A DNA stretch of 64,000 bases from Candidatus Thiothrix putei. GTDB taxonomy: Bacteria; Pseudomonadota; Gammaproteobacteria; Thiotrichales; Thiotrichaceae. Shown piece after piece: positions 53,869 through 62,001 of the stretch (position 1 is the first letter of the stretch; each line of letters opens with the position of its first letter). The notes beneath the pieces were generated by a model. The model worked only from the letters and a program-made list of their open reading frames with translations. It did not search any database and was not told where the DNA came from. Where the stretch lies: NCBI GenBank assembly GCA_029972225.1, contig CP124756.1, positions 3,330,001 to 3,394,000 of the forward strand, written 5' to 3'. The position numbers were made by a program, and so were the translations under genes.

Positions 53869-54149
53869 ACGGAACTACCCACTTGCCGCATCAAGTCGAT
53901 CTCGTCCTGCATATCGCCTAATTCTGCCAGCAAGGCTAAGGTACGAGCAGCTTCCTCCTCATCCAACCGGCTCATCGCAAAACCGGCGTGTACCAGCACC
54001 CAATCCCCGACGCAACTTTCAGCCGGGTGTTCGTCATCGACCACGCAAGTGATAATGACATCGCGTTTCACCCCGCCAATATCCACTTTGGCAACGAGAA
54101 ATTCATGGTCAACCAATTCGGTAATTTGTCCGGGGATGCCGAGGCACAT
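53865..54149 (-). CDS. hypC: Hydrogenase maturation chaperone HypC
   Basis: 94 aa. It begins MCLGIPGQ with the essential Cys2, has GDWVLVHAGFAMSRLDE and an acidic C-terminus. It carries the Fe(CN)2CO unit to the large subunit. A GGAG site lies 5 nt before the start. Confidence 0.97.
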   Translation of the reverse strand: MCLGIPGQITELVDHEFLVAKVDIGGVKRDVIITCVVDDEHPAESCVGDWVLVHAGFAMSRLDEEEAARTLALLAELGDMQDEIDLMRQVGSSV

Positions 54150-54163
54150 GCTGCTCTCCTTGC

Positions 54164-54676
54164 TTAACTGAAATTGAGATCAACCGTCAGCGGATCAGGC
54201 ATCGCTTCAAACGCACCTTGCACATCATCCGCCGTCACACCATCCGGCAAACCCAGCTTAAGGTGGGCGTAAAACATTAACTCGCTGGACATGGGCGCGG
54301 CGCGTTGTTCGCTTTCCAGCTCTTCGATATTGACGTTCAAGGCGGCGAGTTGGCGGGTAATGTCGTGAATAATGCCGGGGCGGTCGTGACCTAAAAGCTC
54401 CAAGGTCAGCGGTGTGATATTACGCGGAGCGCCAACTTCGCTGTCCGTTACCAAGATTTGCAGACCGTCGTTTTGCAAGGCTTGTAGGGCTTGTTTGAGA
54501 TTGGCGACGTGTTCTTGCGGCAGGGTGACGTGAGCAAGACCGGCAAATTGTCCTGCGAGGTGAACCATGCGGCTTTCCTGCCAGTTGCCGTGATGGGCGG
54601 TAACGGCTTCAGCAAGGGATTTGACCAGACCAGCGCGGTCAGAGCCAAGAACAGTCAGTACCAGTGAGGATTGCAT
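54164..54676 (-). CDS. ACT-domain protein of the GcvR type
   Basis: 170 aa with two ACT domains: SSLVLTVLGSDRAGLVKSLAE at the N-terminus and LTLELLGHDRPGIIHDITRQL in the second half. This is the GcvR layout; GcvR binds glycine and antagonises GcvA. The ATG has AAGGAG 7 nt upstream. It lies 14 nt before hypC and after a terminator, so it starts a new transcript that probably runs into hypCDE. A role as GcvR is likely; any hydrogenase link is unknown. Confidence 0.75.
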   Translation of the reverse strand: MQSSLVLTVLGSDRAGLVKSLAEAVTAHHGNWQESRMVHLAGQFAGLAHVTLPQEHVANLKQALQALQNDGLQILVTDSEVGAPRNITPLTLELLGHDRPGIIHDITRQLAALNVNIEELESEQRAAPMSSELMFYAHLKLGLPDGVTADDVQGAFEAMPDPLTVDLNFS

Positions 54677-54733
54677 GGGAACTCCTTATTGCGGTTGTAA
54701 TGGTTCGATTGTAGCAGGTCAGTGCGCCGGACA

Positions 54734-54768
54734 TAAAAAAACGGCGGCACAATCGCTTGCGCCGCCGT
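54734..54768 (-). terminator. Rho-independent terminator after the 71-aa gene
   Basis: ACGGCGGC (54741-54748) pairs with GCCGCCGT (54761-54768); on the minus strand it is followed by T6. It separates hypAB plus the 71-aa gene from the GcvR-like gene. Confidence 0.88.
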
Positions 54769-54797
54769 CTTTATCAATCAGTGGTTACTCGGCTGGC

Positions 54798-55013
54798 TTA
54801 TTTGCCGACCATTGCTTCGCATTCAACGATCAAATCATCCAGAACTTTCACCGCTGTTTTGGCTTCTGCTTTGATTTCTTTCAGGAAATCCAGCTCGCTT
54901 TTGCTTACCGCGCCGTCTTTCAGCACCAGTTCACGCAGCATATCGACTTCTTTGATGCTAATATGACCGTCAGCCAGTACGAAGCCTTTAGCCACTTTAC
55001 GCCATTCTGCCAT
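54798..55013 (-). CDS. 71-aa acidic helical protein, TerB-like
   Basis: It starts at ATG 55013 with AAAAAGGAG about 7 nt upstream. The pattern VLADGHISIKEVDMLRELVLKDGAVSKSELDFL, seen as ADGHIS...EVDMLREL and KDGAVSKSELDFLKEI, resembles the paired helices with acidic loops of TerB-type proteins. There is no signal peptide or cysteine. It is 41 nt downstream of hypB and is followed by a strong terminator, so it belongs to the hypAB transcript. The function is unknown; metal binding is a guess. Confidence 0.75.
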   Translation of the reverse strand: MAEWRKVAKGFVLADGHISIKEVDMLRELVLKDGAVSKSELDFLKEIKAEAKTAVKVLDDLIVECEAMVGK

Positions 55014-55054
55014 GATCTATTCTCCTTTTTAACATTGATTTCATAGAGTTTAGA

Positions 55055-55804
55055 TTATGCTGGAACTGGCGGTTTGACACAAATTAACCAGTCAAGCCAG
55101 CCCCCTATTCCTACGCCGCTAGTGGCAGAAACATGCAAAATCTGGATGGTGGGGTTAACACGGCGGGCGTATTCTTCACATTTTGCCACATCGAATTTCA
55201 GATACGGCAACAAGTCAATCTTATTGAGGATCATTAAATCCGCCGCGTGGAACATGTCGGGGTATTTGATCGGCTTGTCTTCGCCTTCGGTGACAGAGAG
55301 AATCACCACTTTGTGCGCTTCGCCCAAATCGAAGGCAGCGGGACAAACCAAATTGCCAACATTTTCGATGAATAAAATGCCGCCGTTGGCGATGGGTAAC
55401 GATTCGAGCGCCTGCCCGACCATGTGCGCATCCAAGTGACAGCCTTTGCCGGTATTGATTTGCAGCGCGGGAACGCCCGTGGCGCGAATGCGGTCAGCGT
55501 CATTGCTGGTTTGCTGGTCGCCTTCGATCACCGCCATTGGCAGGTTGCCCTGCAAGCGGGTCAGGGTTTCGGTCAGCAAGGTGGTTTTGCCCGAACCGGG
55601 GCTGGATACCAAATTGAGAGCCAGTATGCCACGTTCAGCCAACCACTGACGGTTTTGCGCCGCGTATTGATTGTTTTTGCCGAGAATGTCTTGCTCGATT
55701 TGCACCATCCGTGCATTGTTCAAGCCCGCCGCGTGGCTATGACTATGCCCACGAATCAGGGAATGCTCCGCCGAGTCTGTTCCACATCCACATACGGTAC
55801 ACAT
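55055..55804 (-). CDS. hypB: Hydrogenase nickel-insertion GTPase HypB
   Basis: 249 aa from the ATG at 55804, which overlaps the hypA stop as TGATG; a GTG one codon earlier is less likely. The N-terminal CTVCGCG nickel site is followed by a short His segment (HSHSH), a P-loop ([11 protein letters not shown]), a metal site in [10 protein letters not shown] and NKIDLLPY for guanine recognition. It inserts nickel with HypA. There is no long His-rich nickel-storage tract. Confidence 0.96.
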   Translation of the reverse strand: MCTVCGCGTDSAEHSLIRGHSHSHAAGLNNARMVQIEQDILGKNNQYAAQNRQWLAERGILALNLVSSPGSGKTTLLTETLTRLQGNLPMAVIEGDQQTSNDADRIRATGVPALQINTGKGCHLDAHMVGQALESLPIANGGILFIENVGNLVCPAAFDLGEAHKVVILSVTEGEDKPIKYPDMFHAADLMILNKIDLLPYLKFDVAKCEEYARRVNPTIQILHVSATSGVGIGGWLDWLICVKPPVPA

Positions 55805-56145
55805 CACGTCACCTCCAGTTCTTTAATGCGCATTTCATCCCCCTGTGTCACCTGTAGTTGGTAACTGCCGCAGTGCGGGCAAGCATCATAACGTTGTTGT
55901 ATGGCAACTGTTTGCGCACAATCCAAACACCATGCTTGCGCGGGGATTTCAATGATTTCCAGTGTAGCCCCATCTGCCAAGGTATTTCGCACGATTACGT
56001 CAAAACAGAAGCGCATGGCCTCGATTTCTACACCGGACATTGCCCCGATTTCAAGCCACACCGCCTTCACTTGGCTAAAGTGCTGGCGTTTAGCTTCATT
56101 TTCCAACACTTGCAAGACACTTTCGCATAGGGACATTTCATGCAT
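55804..56145 (-). CDS. hypA: Hydrogenase nickel chaperone HypA
   Basis: 113 aa from the ATG at 56145 (GGAGGT 6 nt upstream). The nickel-binding N-terminus MHEMSLCES and the two CxxC pairs of the zinc site (CLDC...CPHC) are present. It delivers nickel with HypB. A longer upstream frame lacks support and runs into a palindrome. Confidence 0.96.
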   Translation of the reverse strand: MHEMSLCESVLQVLENEAKRQHFSQVKAVWLEIGAMSGVEIEAMRFCFDVIVRNTLADGATLEIIEIPAQAWCLDCAQTVAIQQRYDACPHCGSYQLQVTQGDEMRIKELEVT

Positions 56146-56220
56146 GGCGAACCTCCGCTTAAATGATACACCGCTAATAGCGACTCTCAGTAGCAACAAA
56201 CGCCACTTTTCCCGTTTCCC

Positions 56221-56254
56221 TTGCACGATAATCATGTAAACCGTTATCGTGCAA
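56221..56254. promoter_or_regulatory. Perfect 11-bp inverted repeat between hypA and the acyltransferase gene
   Basis: TTGCACGATAA (56221-56231) and TTATCGTGCAA (56244-56254), 12 nt apart, in the divergent promoter region. It looks like an operator for a dimeric regulator or a hairpin. No matching regulator gene is visible. Confidence 0.55.
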
Positions 56255-56301
56255 TCCTATAAACAGCAACATTTACATAATGATTCATGAGGAGGAAGCC
56301 G

Positions 56302-59196
56302 ATGTTGCCAGCCACACGCATCCACGGATTACGGGTTTTTCTGACAGCGCTCATTGCCGTCCCCATCCTACAACAGTGGATGAGCAAACCCGTGGCGACG
56401 TTAATCAGTATGCTGCCCTTAATCTTGTTGAGTGTCGTGCAATACCGGCAGGCTGCTTGCAACCGACACGATTGGCAAGCAGTACGTCACCACCCTGATC
56501 TGTGGCTCACAATCATGGGTAAAGCGGTATTCTGGGGGATATTGCTGGTATTACTTGCCATTTATCCGGTGCATTGGGCGCTACACGCCCTCACAGCAGT
56601 GGGTTTACTGATTGGAATGCTGATTGCACAGCGTATGTCGACCACGCATATTGAAACCGGGTTAATTCCCGTCGGTGCGCTGGGTATTATGGGCAGCATT
56701 ATCGTGCTCGGCCTTCCCTCAACGCTCTTGCTGCAAATGGCTCTATTACTGTTTTTAGGGGTAATGGGGGGATTCTTTGTTAGCCCCTTGCACGCGCTGT
56801 TGCGTTATCACGTCCCCTCGGAACAACTGCCTAAAACCATTCCGCTTGACCATGTAACCCAAAGCGCGGTCATGCTGACGTTTGTGGGCATTACCGCGTT
56901 ACTCGCATGGCAAGGTGTCACTAATCCGCTGTTAATGACGGTGTTAACCGCAACCACGGTGGCGGGGGCGCTGTATACGCTGTATCACATGCCGCAATCC
57001 TTGCTGCGTTTTGTCTTCAGCCGCCTGTTTAGGGCGCGTTACCGCTTGAAAGTATTGGGCTTTGAACACCTGCCTGCCACTGGTGGCGTATTATTGCTGG
57101 GCAATCACATCAGCTTCATCGACTGGGCATTGGTACAAATGGCATCCCCGCGTCAACTGCATTTTGTGATCGAAAAAGGCTATTACGAACGTTGGTATCT
57201 GAAAGGTTTCCTCAACTGGTTTGGGGTAATCCCGATCAGCAGCGGGGCGAGTGCGGATTCACTGGAAAAAGTCACCGAGATGCTGAAAGCGGGTGAAGTG
57301 GTGTGTTTGTTCCCCGAAGGCACGATTAGCCGTACCGGGCAGTTGTCCGAATTCAAGCGCGGCTACGAAAAAGCGGTGAAAGGCACAGGTGCGGTGATTG
57401 TGCCGTTTTACCTGCACGGCTTGTGGGGCAGCCGCTTTTCACGTTCCAGTGGCTTTTTGCGCGAAAACCGTCAGTCAGGGTTTAAGCGTGACATCGTGGT
57501 GTCATTTGGCAAAGCCTTGCCGGAAAGCATTCCTGCGCACGAGTTGAAACAGAAGGTGTTTGATTTGTCGTTTGCGTCGTGGGAAGCGTATTCACACCTG
57601 ATCGACCCGATTCCAGTCAACTGGTTACGGGCGGCAAAACGCATGAGCTTCCGCATGGCGGCGGCGGATGTGATCGGCGAACCCTTGAGCCATCACCGCT
57701 TTATGACGGCGGTATTTCGCTTCGCGGCGCTGATCAAAAAACTTAGCCCCGAACAGAATATCGGTTTGCTGTTACCCACCAGCGCGGGCGGTGCAATTGC
57801 CAATATGGCGGTGCTGACGCTGGGTAAGACCATTGTGAATCTGAACTACACTGCCAGCAGCGAGGCGATGCAGAGCGCCGTGCAACAAGCGGGTTTAGCA
57901 CGGGTTTACACCTCTAAGCGTTTCCTCGACAAACTGAAAGAACGCGGGATTGATATTGCCGCTATCCTGCCCAATACCCCATTGACGTTTTTGGAAGATC
58001 TGAAGGCGGAAATCCCCAAACACCAACTCCTCACCACCTTACTGCTGGTAATGCTGTTGCCGACCCGCGTACTGCAATGGCTGTACATTCCGAAAATCGA
58101 CTTGGATGCAACCGCAGCGATCCTGTTTTCCAGTGGCAGCGAAGGTGCGCCTAAAGGCATTGAACTGTCGCACCGTAACCTTGCAGTGAATGCGCGGCAG
58201 GTGGCGGATGCGCTGAATACGCTGGATAACGACGTGATCATGGGGACATTGCCGACCTTCCACGCCTTCGGCTTGCTGGCGAGTACGCTCATGCCGTTAT
58301 CGGAGGGCATTCCGATTGTGTGCCACCCCGACCCGACCGATGCGGTGAATATCGCTAAGGGTGTGGCGCGTTACGAAGCGACTTTGCTGTTTGGAACGGG
58401 GACGTTTTTGCGTTTGTATGCGAAAAATTCCCGCGTGCATCCGCTGATGTTCCAGTCGTTGCGCTATGTGGTGGCGGGTGCAGAAAAACTTGCGCCGGAA
58501 GTGCGTCGCCTGTTCCTCGACCGTTTCGGCAAGAAATTGCTGGAAGGTTATGGCGCAACCGAAACCTCACCCGTTGCCAGCGTAAATTTGCCCGATCAGC
58601 TCGATACGCGCTATTGGAAGGTGCAAGCGGCAAACCGTGAAGGCACAGTCGGTTTGCCTTTACCGGGAACGAGTTTCCGCATTGTTGACCCCGATACGCT
58701 GGAAACCTTGCCGACAGGCGCGGATGGTTTAATCCTCATCGGTGGCCCCCAAGTCATGAAAGGCTATCTGGATGCGCCCGAAAAAACTGCGCAAGCGATT
58801 GCTGAAATCGACGGGCAACGCTGGTACAAAACCGGCGACAAGGGGCATGTGGATGAGGATGGCTTCCTCACTATCGTTGACCGTTATTCGCGCTTTGCGA
58901 AGCTGGGCGGGGAAATGGTCAGCCTGACAGCCGTGGAGCAACAGGTACGGCAAATCCTCGGCGAGGCAGAACTGGAATTGGTCGCGGTCAATTTGCCGGA
59001 TGACAAAAAGGGCGAGAAGATTGTGTTGCTGATGGCGGGAACCTATGACGAAGCAGCGGTGAAGCGTAAGTTATTGGACAGTGGCATGAATCCACTGATG
59101 ATTCCGGCAACGATCCGCAGCCTAGCGGAAATTCCGAAGCTGGGGAGTGGCAAAACGGACTTTGGGTCAGCGCGAAAGGTGGCGTTGAGTTTATAA
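56302..59196 (+). CDS. Lysophospholipid acyltransferase / acyl-ACP synthetase fusion with half a transporter domain
   Basis: 964 aa from the ATG at 56302, because AGGAGG lies 6 nt upstream and inside the longer frame that begins at 56287. Residues 1-230 hold about six or seven membrane helices resembling the C-terminal half of an LplT-type lysophospholipid flippase (GLIPVGALGIMG, GGFFVSPLHALLRY). A PlsC acyltransferase domain follows (NHISFIDW, FPEGTISR, about 240-430). An acyl-CoA/ACP synthetase domain completes it (FSSGSEGAPKGIELSHRN, GYGATETSP, YKTGDKGHVDEDGF, about 450-964). Full fusions of this type have a complete transporter, so the N-terminus is short. It would re-acylate lysophosphatidylethanolamine. 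Confidence 0.85.
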   Translation: MLPATRIHGLRVFLTALIAVPILQQWMSKPVATLISMLPLILLSVVQYRQAACNRHDWQAVRHHPDLWLTIMGKAVFWGILLVLLAIYPVHWALHALTAVGLLIGMLIAQRMSTTHIETGLIPVGALGIMGSIIVLGLPSTLLLQMALLLFLGVMGGFFVSPLHALLRYHVPSEQLPKTIPLDHVTQSAVMLTFVGITALLAWQGVTNPLLMTVLTATTVAGALYTLYHMPQSLLRFVFSRLFRARYRLKVLGFEHLPATGGVLLLGNHISFIDWALVQMASPRQLHFVIEKGYYERWYLKGFLNWFGVIPISSGASADSLEKVTEMLKAGEVVCLFPEGTISRTGQLSEFKRGYEKAVKGTGAVIVPFYLHGLWGSRFSRSSGFLRENRQSGFKRDIVVSFGKALPESIPAHELKQKVFDLSFASWEAYSHLIDPIPVNWLRAAKRMSFRMAAADVIGEPLSHHRFMTAVFRFAALIKKLSPEQNIGLLLPTSAGGAIANMAVLTLGKTIVNLNYTASSEAMQSAVQQAGLARVYTSKRFLDKLKERGIDIAAILPNTPLTFLEDLKAEIPKHQLLTTLLLVMLLPTRVLQWLYIPKIDLDATAAILFSSGSEGAPKGIELSHRNLAVNARQVADALNTLDNDVIMGTLPTFHAFGLLASTLMPLSEGIPIVCHPDPTDAVNIAKGVARYEATLLFGTGTFLRLYAKNSRVHPLMFQSLRYVVAGAEKLAPEVRRLFLDRFGKKLLEGYGATETSPVASVNLPDQLDTRYWKVQAANREGTVGLPLPGTSFRIVDPDTLETLPTGADGLILIGGPQVMKGYLDAPEKTAQAIAEIDGQRWYKTGDKGHVDEDGFLTIVDRYSRFAKLGGEMVSLTAVEQQVRQILGEAELELVAVNLPDDKKGEKIVLLMAGTYDEAAVKRKLLDSGMNPLMIPATIRSLAEIPKLGSGKTDFGSARKVALSL

Positions 59197-59228
59197 GAGA
59201 GATTCTTTATCCAAGCAAACAGCATAAA

Positions 59229-59234
59229 TATAAT
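59229..59234 (+). promoter_or_regulatory. Candidate -10 box of the transglycosylase gene
   Basis: TATAAT at 59229-59234, 79 nt before the GTG start. The -35 (TTATCC, 16 bp upstream) is weak. Confidence 0.35.
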
Positions 59235-59313
59235 CTAATTATGACTAACCGCCCCACCAATCATTTGCTAGAATCGACCGCTAGTTCCTTTTTTACAGTA
59301 TTTCGGTGACAGA

Positions 59314-59940
59314 GTGCAAAACAAGCAAAACCAAATCGTGACGCAATTTACGTTTGCCGTCGCGCTATTGAGTATATCCAGTCAGGGTATCGCGGGTTCA
59401 TGTGATCAACAACATCCGAATGTACTCAGACAAAAAGCCCACCCTTACCATCATGAGATTACCCAAGCAGCGATTAAATACCGTGTCAGCCCCGCATTGA
59501 TTAAAGCAGTGATTACGGCTGAAAGTTGCTTTCGCAATGAAGCCAAATCGCATAAAGGTGCGGGTGGACTCATGCAACTGATCCCCGCAACCGCAAGACG
59601 TTTTGGGGTAAATGACCGCTTCAATCCAGCGGAAAATATTGATGGCGGAACACGCTATTTACGTTGGTTATTAAACCGCTATCACGGCAGTATCCCGCAC
59701 GCCATCGCCGCTTATAACGCCGGGGAAGGCAGAGTCGATCAATACGGCGCAAACGTTCCCATCACAGAAACAGCGGTTTATACCAAGCGGGTATTAAATG
59801 CCTACGGTAAACTTGCCAGCAACGGAATGCGCTACCCCGCCTCACGCCCCACACAACCGCAACTCATCAAGGTAAATTATCGCGTACCCGCCAAACCCAA
59901 AGCAGATGAGCGCTTTAAGTGGGATGAATACAGCGACTAA
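59314..59940 (+). CDS. Secreted lytic transglycosylase, SLT domain
   Basis: 208 aa from a GTG start; the ribosome site is weak. A signal peptide ends near GIAG. The SLT domain has the catalytic Glu in ITAESCF, the GLMQLIPATA motif and AIAAYNAGEGRVDQYG. It cleaves peptidoglycan glycan strands. The C-terminal 35 residues are basic and Pro-rich. The stop overlaps that of the convergent oxygenase gene by 3 nt (59938-59939 shared). Confidence 0.9.
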   Translation: MQNKQNQIVTQFTFAVALLSISSQGIAGSCDQQHPNVLRQKAHPYHHEITQAAIKYRVSPALIKAVITAESCFRNEAKSHKGAGGLMQLIPATARRFGVNDRFNPAENIDGGTRYLRWLLNRYHGSIPHAIAAYNAGEGRVDQYGANVPITETAVYTKRVLNAYGKLASNGMRYPASRPTQPQLIKVNYRVPAKPKADERFKWDEYSD

Positions 59941-60539
59941 AGCGGCTCAGCACGTCGCCGCAGCCAACCGGTCAGGCTAAAGCGCTCCCGTGTTGCCGGG
60001 CGCACCTCATGCCAGAACACCTCACTGCGAAACAATGCTAACTGCCCCGCATGGGGGAATATATCCACGTATTCCCCCGCTGTATCCTCACCGGTATACA
60101 AACGCAACTGCCCGCCGTCCGCCTCATCCCACGCCTCATTCAAGTACAGCACAGCACTGATGATACGCGCCGAGGTTCCCCTAAAATTATCAAGATGTTG
60201 CTGATAACGCGCCCCCGGCGGATACACCGCAAAATGCGCCTCAAACTCAACCAACCCCAAATACAACGCCTGATTCAAACTCACTCGTAAGCTGTCGATG
60301 AATGCCTGATAGTCTGCCAACGCGCCCGTTTCCGCCTGCTCCAGCCACAGTACCTGATCACCACGGATCGACTCGTTCACATTCAAGCCGTGTCCGCGCC
60401 CGATACCTGCTGCATGAAACGCCCCTGCCGCCTGATTCACCAGTGCCTGCTCACGCAATTCACAGCACTGCGCCAATGACAAGAAATCAGGCAACACGAT
60501 CCAGCCGTGCTCGACCAAGCCATCCACCACCGTCTCCAT
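59937..60539 (-). CDS. 2-oxoglutarate/Fe(II) oxygenase (SM-20/prolyl hydroxylase-like)
   Basis: 200 aa from the ATG at 60539, which overlaps the ubiH stop as TGATG. The iron site is H-x-D in YQQHLDNFRG with a distal His in EVFWHEVRPAT, and the 2OG-binding Arg is likely in RERFSLTGWL. The fold follows the 2OG-FeII_Oxy_3 pattern (ISAVLYLNEAWDEADGGQLRLY). The substrate is unknown; relatives hydroxylate proteins. It is probably co-translated with ubiH. Confidence 0.88.
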   Translation of the reverse strand: METVVDGLVEHGWIVLPDFLSLAQCCELREQALVNQAAGAFHAAGIGRGHGLNVNESIRGDQVLWLEQAETGALADYQAFIDSLRVSLNQALYLGLVEFEAHFAVYPPGARYQQHLDNFRGTSARIISAVLYLNEAWDEADGGQLRLYTGEDTAGEYVDIFPHAGQLALFRSEVFWHEVRPATRERFSLTGWLRRRAEPL

Positions 60540-61765
60540 CATACGTGTAACCCCAAACCACGCGATAACCGCGCTTGCCGATGATTCAAGCCCATGCTTT
60601 GGCGCGTAATCCAATGGCGCAAGGCTGGCACACGATCCACCGCCAACAAACCGCCCGCCCGCGCATGTCCCAACGGCGCAAAATCATTAGAAAACACCCG
60701 TACCAGCGTGTCGGTATACTGCATCACGGCGGCATAATCCGCTTGCCGTTGCTGTTCATACGCGCTCAGCAGAGCCTCACTACCAGGGTCTGCGCCTGTT
60801 TGTGCCGCTGCTGCCAGCAAATCCGCTAACGTTGCCACATCACGCAACCCAAGATTCAACCCTTGCCCCGCAACAGGATGCAACGCATGGGACGCATTGC
60901 CGATCACAACGGCACGCCCTGCCACTTCGCACACCGATTTCTGCAACACCAACGGATAAGCGGCACGTTGCCCTACACGGGTGAATTCACCTTGCCGATA
61001 GCCAAACTCCGCCTGCAACTTGCGCAGGAAGGCGACATCACCCAGTTGCATGGTAGCCGCCACCTCCGCATCCTGATGCGTCCACACCAGTGAATAACGC
61101 CCTTGCGTCAACGGTAACAGCGCCAAGGGGCCATTGGGCGTAAAGCGTTCGTAAGCAGTGCTGCGATGGGGGTCAGCCGTAGTGACATTCGCAATCACCG
61201 CAGTTTGGTGGTATTCACGCCGCGTCACAGCAATGCCCAGCATCTCGCGCACCTTGGAATTCACCCCATCTGACACCACTAACAAGCGGGTTTGCAGTGA
61301 CTCCACCACCCCATCACGCTCGATACTCACGGTCACGCCATCCGCATCCTGCTGCACCGCAAACACGGTTGCCGGAACATATTGTGCAATCTCACCGGAC
61401 GCCAATTCAGCATACAACAGCTTACCCAGCACCCGACTTTCCACCACATAACCCAGCGCGGGTACGTGCTCTTGTGTCGCTGCCAAACGGGTTGCGCCGA
61501 AATGCCCCCGGTCAGAAATATGTATATGTTGAATGGCCTCCACCCCGAAATGCAGCTTGTTCCACAAGCCCATACCCTGATAGATACGGCTGGAACCATA
61601 CGCCAAGGCAATCGAACGGTCGTCGTAACTCGGCTGTTCTGCTGCTCCAAAATGAAAGGCTTCGATCAAGCCAACCTGCAACTTCAGGGGCTTGAGTGCC
61701 ACGGCTAAACTTGTTCCTACCATCCCGCCGCCGACGATCAAAATATCAAACATAGTGCTGCTCAC
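60539..61765 (-). CDS. ubiH: FAD-dependent ubiquinone hydroxylase UbiH
   Basis: 408 aa. The FAD-binding GGGMVGTSLAVAL, the DG motif (VVSDGVNSKVRE) and the third FAD motif GNASHALHPVAGQGLNLGLRD are all present. It belongs to the UbiH/UbiF/VisC group that hydroxylates the ubiquinone ring; UbiH is favoured because pepP is the neighbour, as in many gammaproteobacteria. Assignment among the group's members is not certain from sequence alone. Confidence 0.88.
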   Translation of the reverse strand: MSSTMFDILIVGGGMVGTSLAVALKPLKLQVGLIEAFHFGAAEQPSYDDRSIALAYGSSRIYQGMGLWNKLHFGVEAIQHIHISDRGHFGATRLAATQEHVPALGYVVESRVLGKLLYAELASGEIAQYVPATVFAVQQDADGVTVSIERDGVVESLQTRLLVVSDGVNSKVREMLGIAVTRREYHQTAVIANVTTADPHRSTAYERFTPNGPLALLPLTQGRYSLVWTHQDAEVAATMQLGDVAFLRKLQAEFGYRQGEFTRVGQRAAYPLVLQKSVCEVAGRAVVIGNASHALHPVAGQGLNLGLRDVATLADLLAAAAQTGADPGSEALLSAYEQQRQADYAAVMQYTDTLVRVFSNDFAPLGHARAGGLLAVDRVPALRHWITRQSMGLNHRQARLSRGLGLHV

Positions 61766-61921
61766 TGGCTAAAATCATGCTGTCATCCTTGAACAAAGCA
61801 GACACGCTGTCAAGCAACCCCCAACTTACCCAAAATCGCCTATACTCTAAGCAAAGGGGCAACACGATAAGCTCTCCTATCCCAGCAGAGGGGCTGCGGA
61901 AAATACCTTGTTCAAGTGATT

Positions 61922-61953
61922 ACTGGCTTACGTGTGGATACGTAAGCTCCAGT
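61922..61953 (+). promoter_or_regulatory. Leader hairpin upstream of the metallopeptidase gene
   Basis: GCTTACGT and ACGTAAGC arms with a 6-nt loop, extended by ACTGG/CCAGT with a one-base bulge, 48 nt before the start codon. It could regulate translation or transcription. Confidence 0.45.
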
Positions 61954-62001
61954 TTGTACCGCAATCACGTAATCAACCTAAAGAGCGAGAGGAAATACAC
62001 C

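Noticed and set aside
52816-54171. Plus-strand frame of 451 codons opposite hypD and hypC
   Set aside because: Antisense to two clear genes; composition mirrors their codons and no domain is visible.
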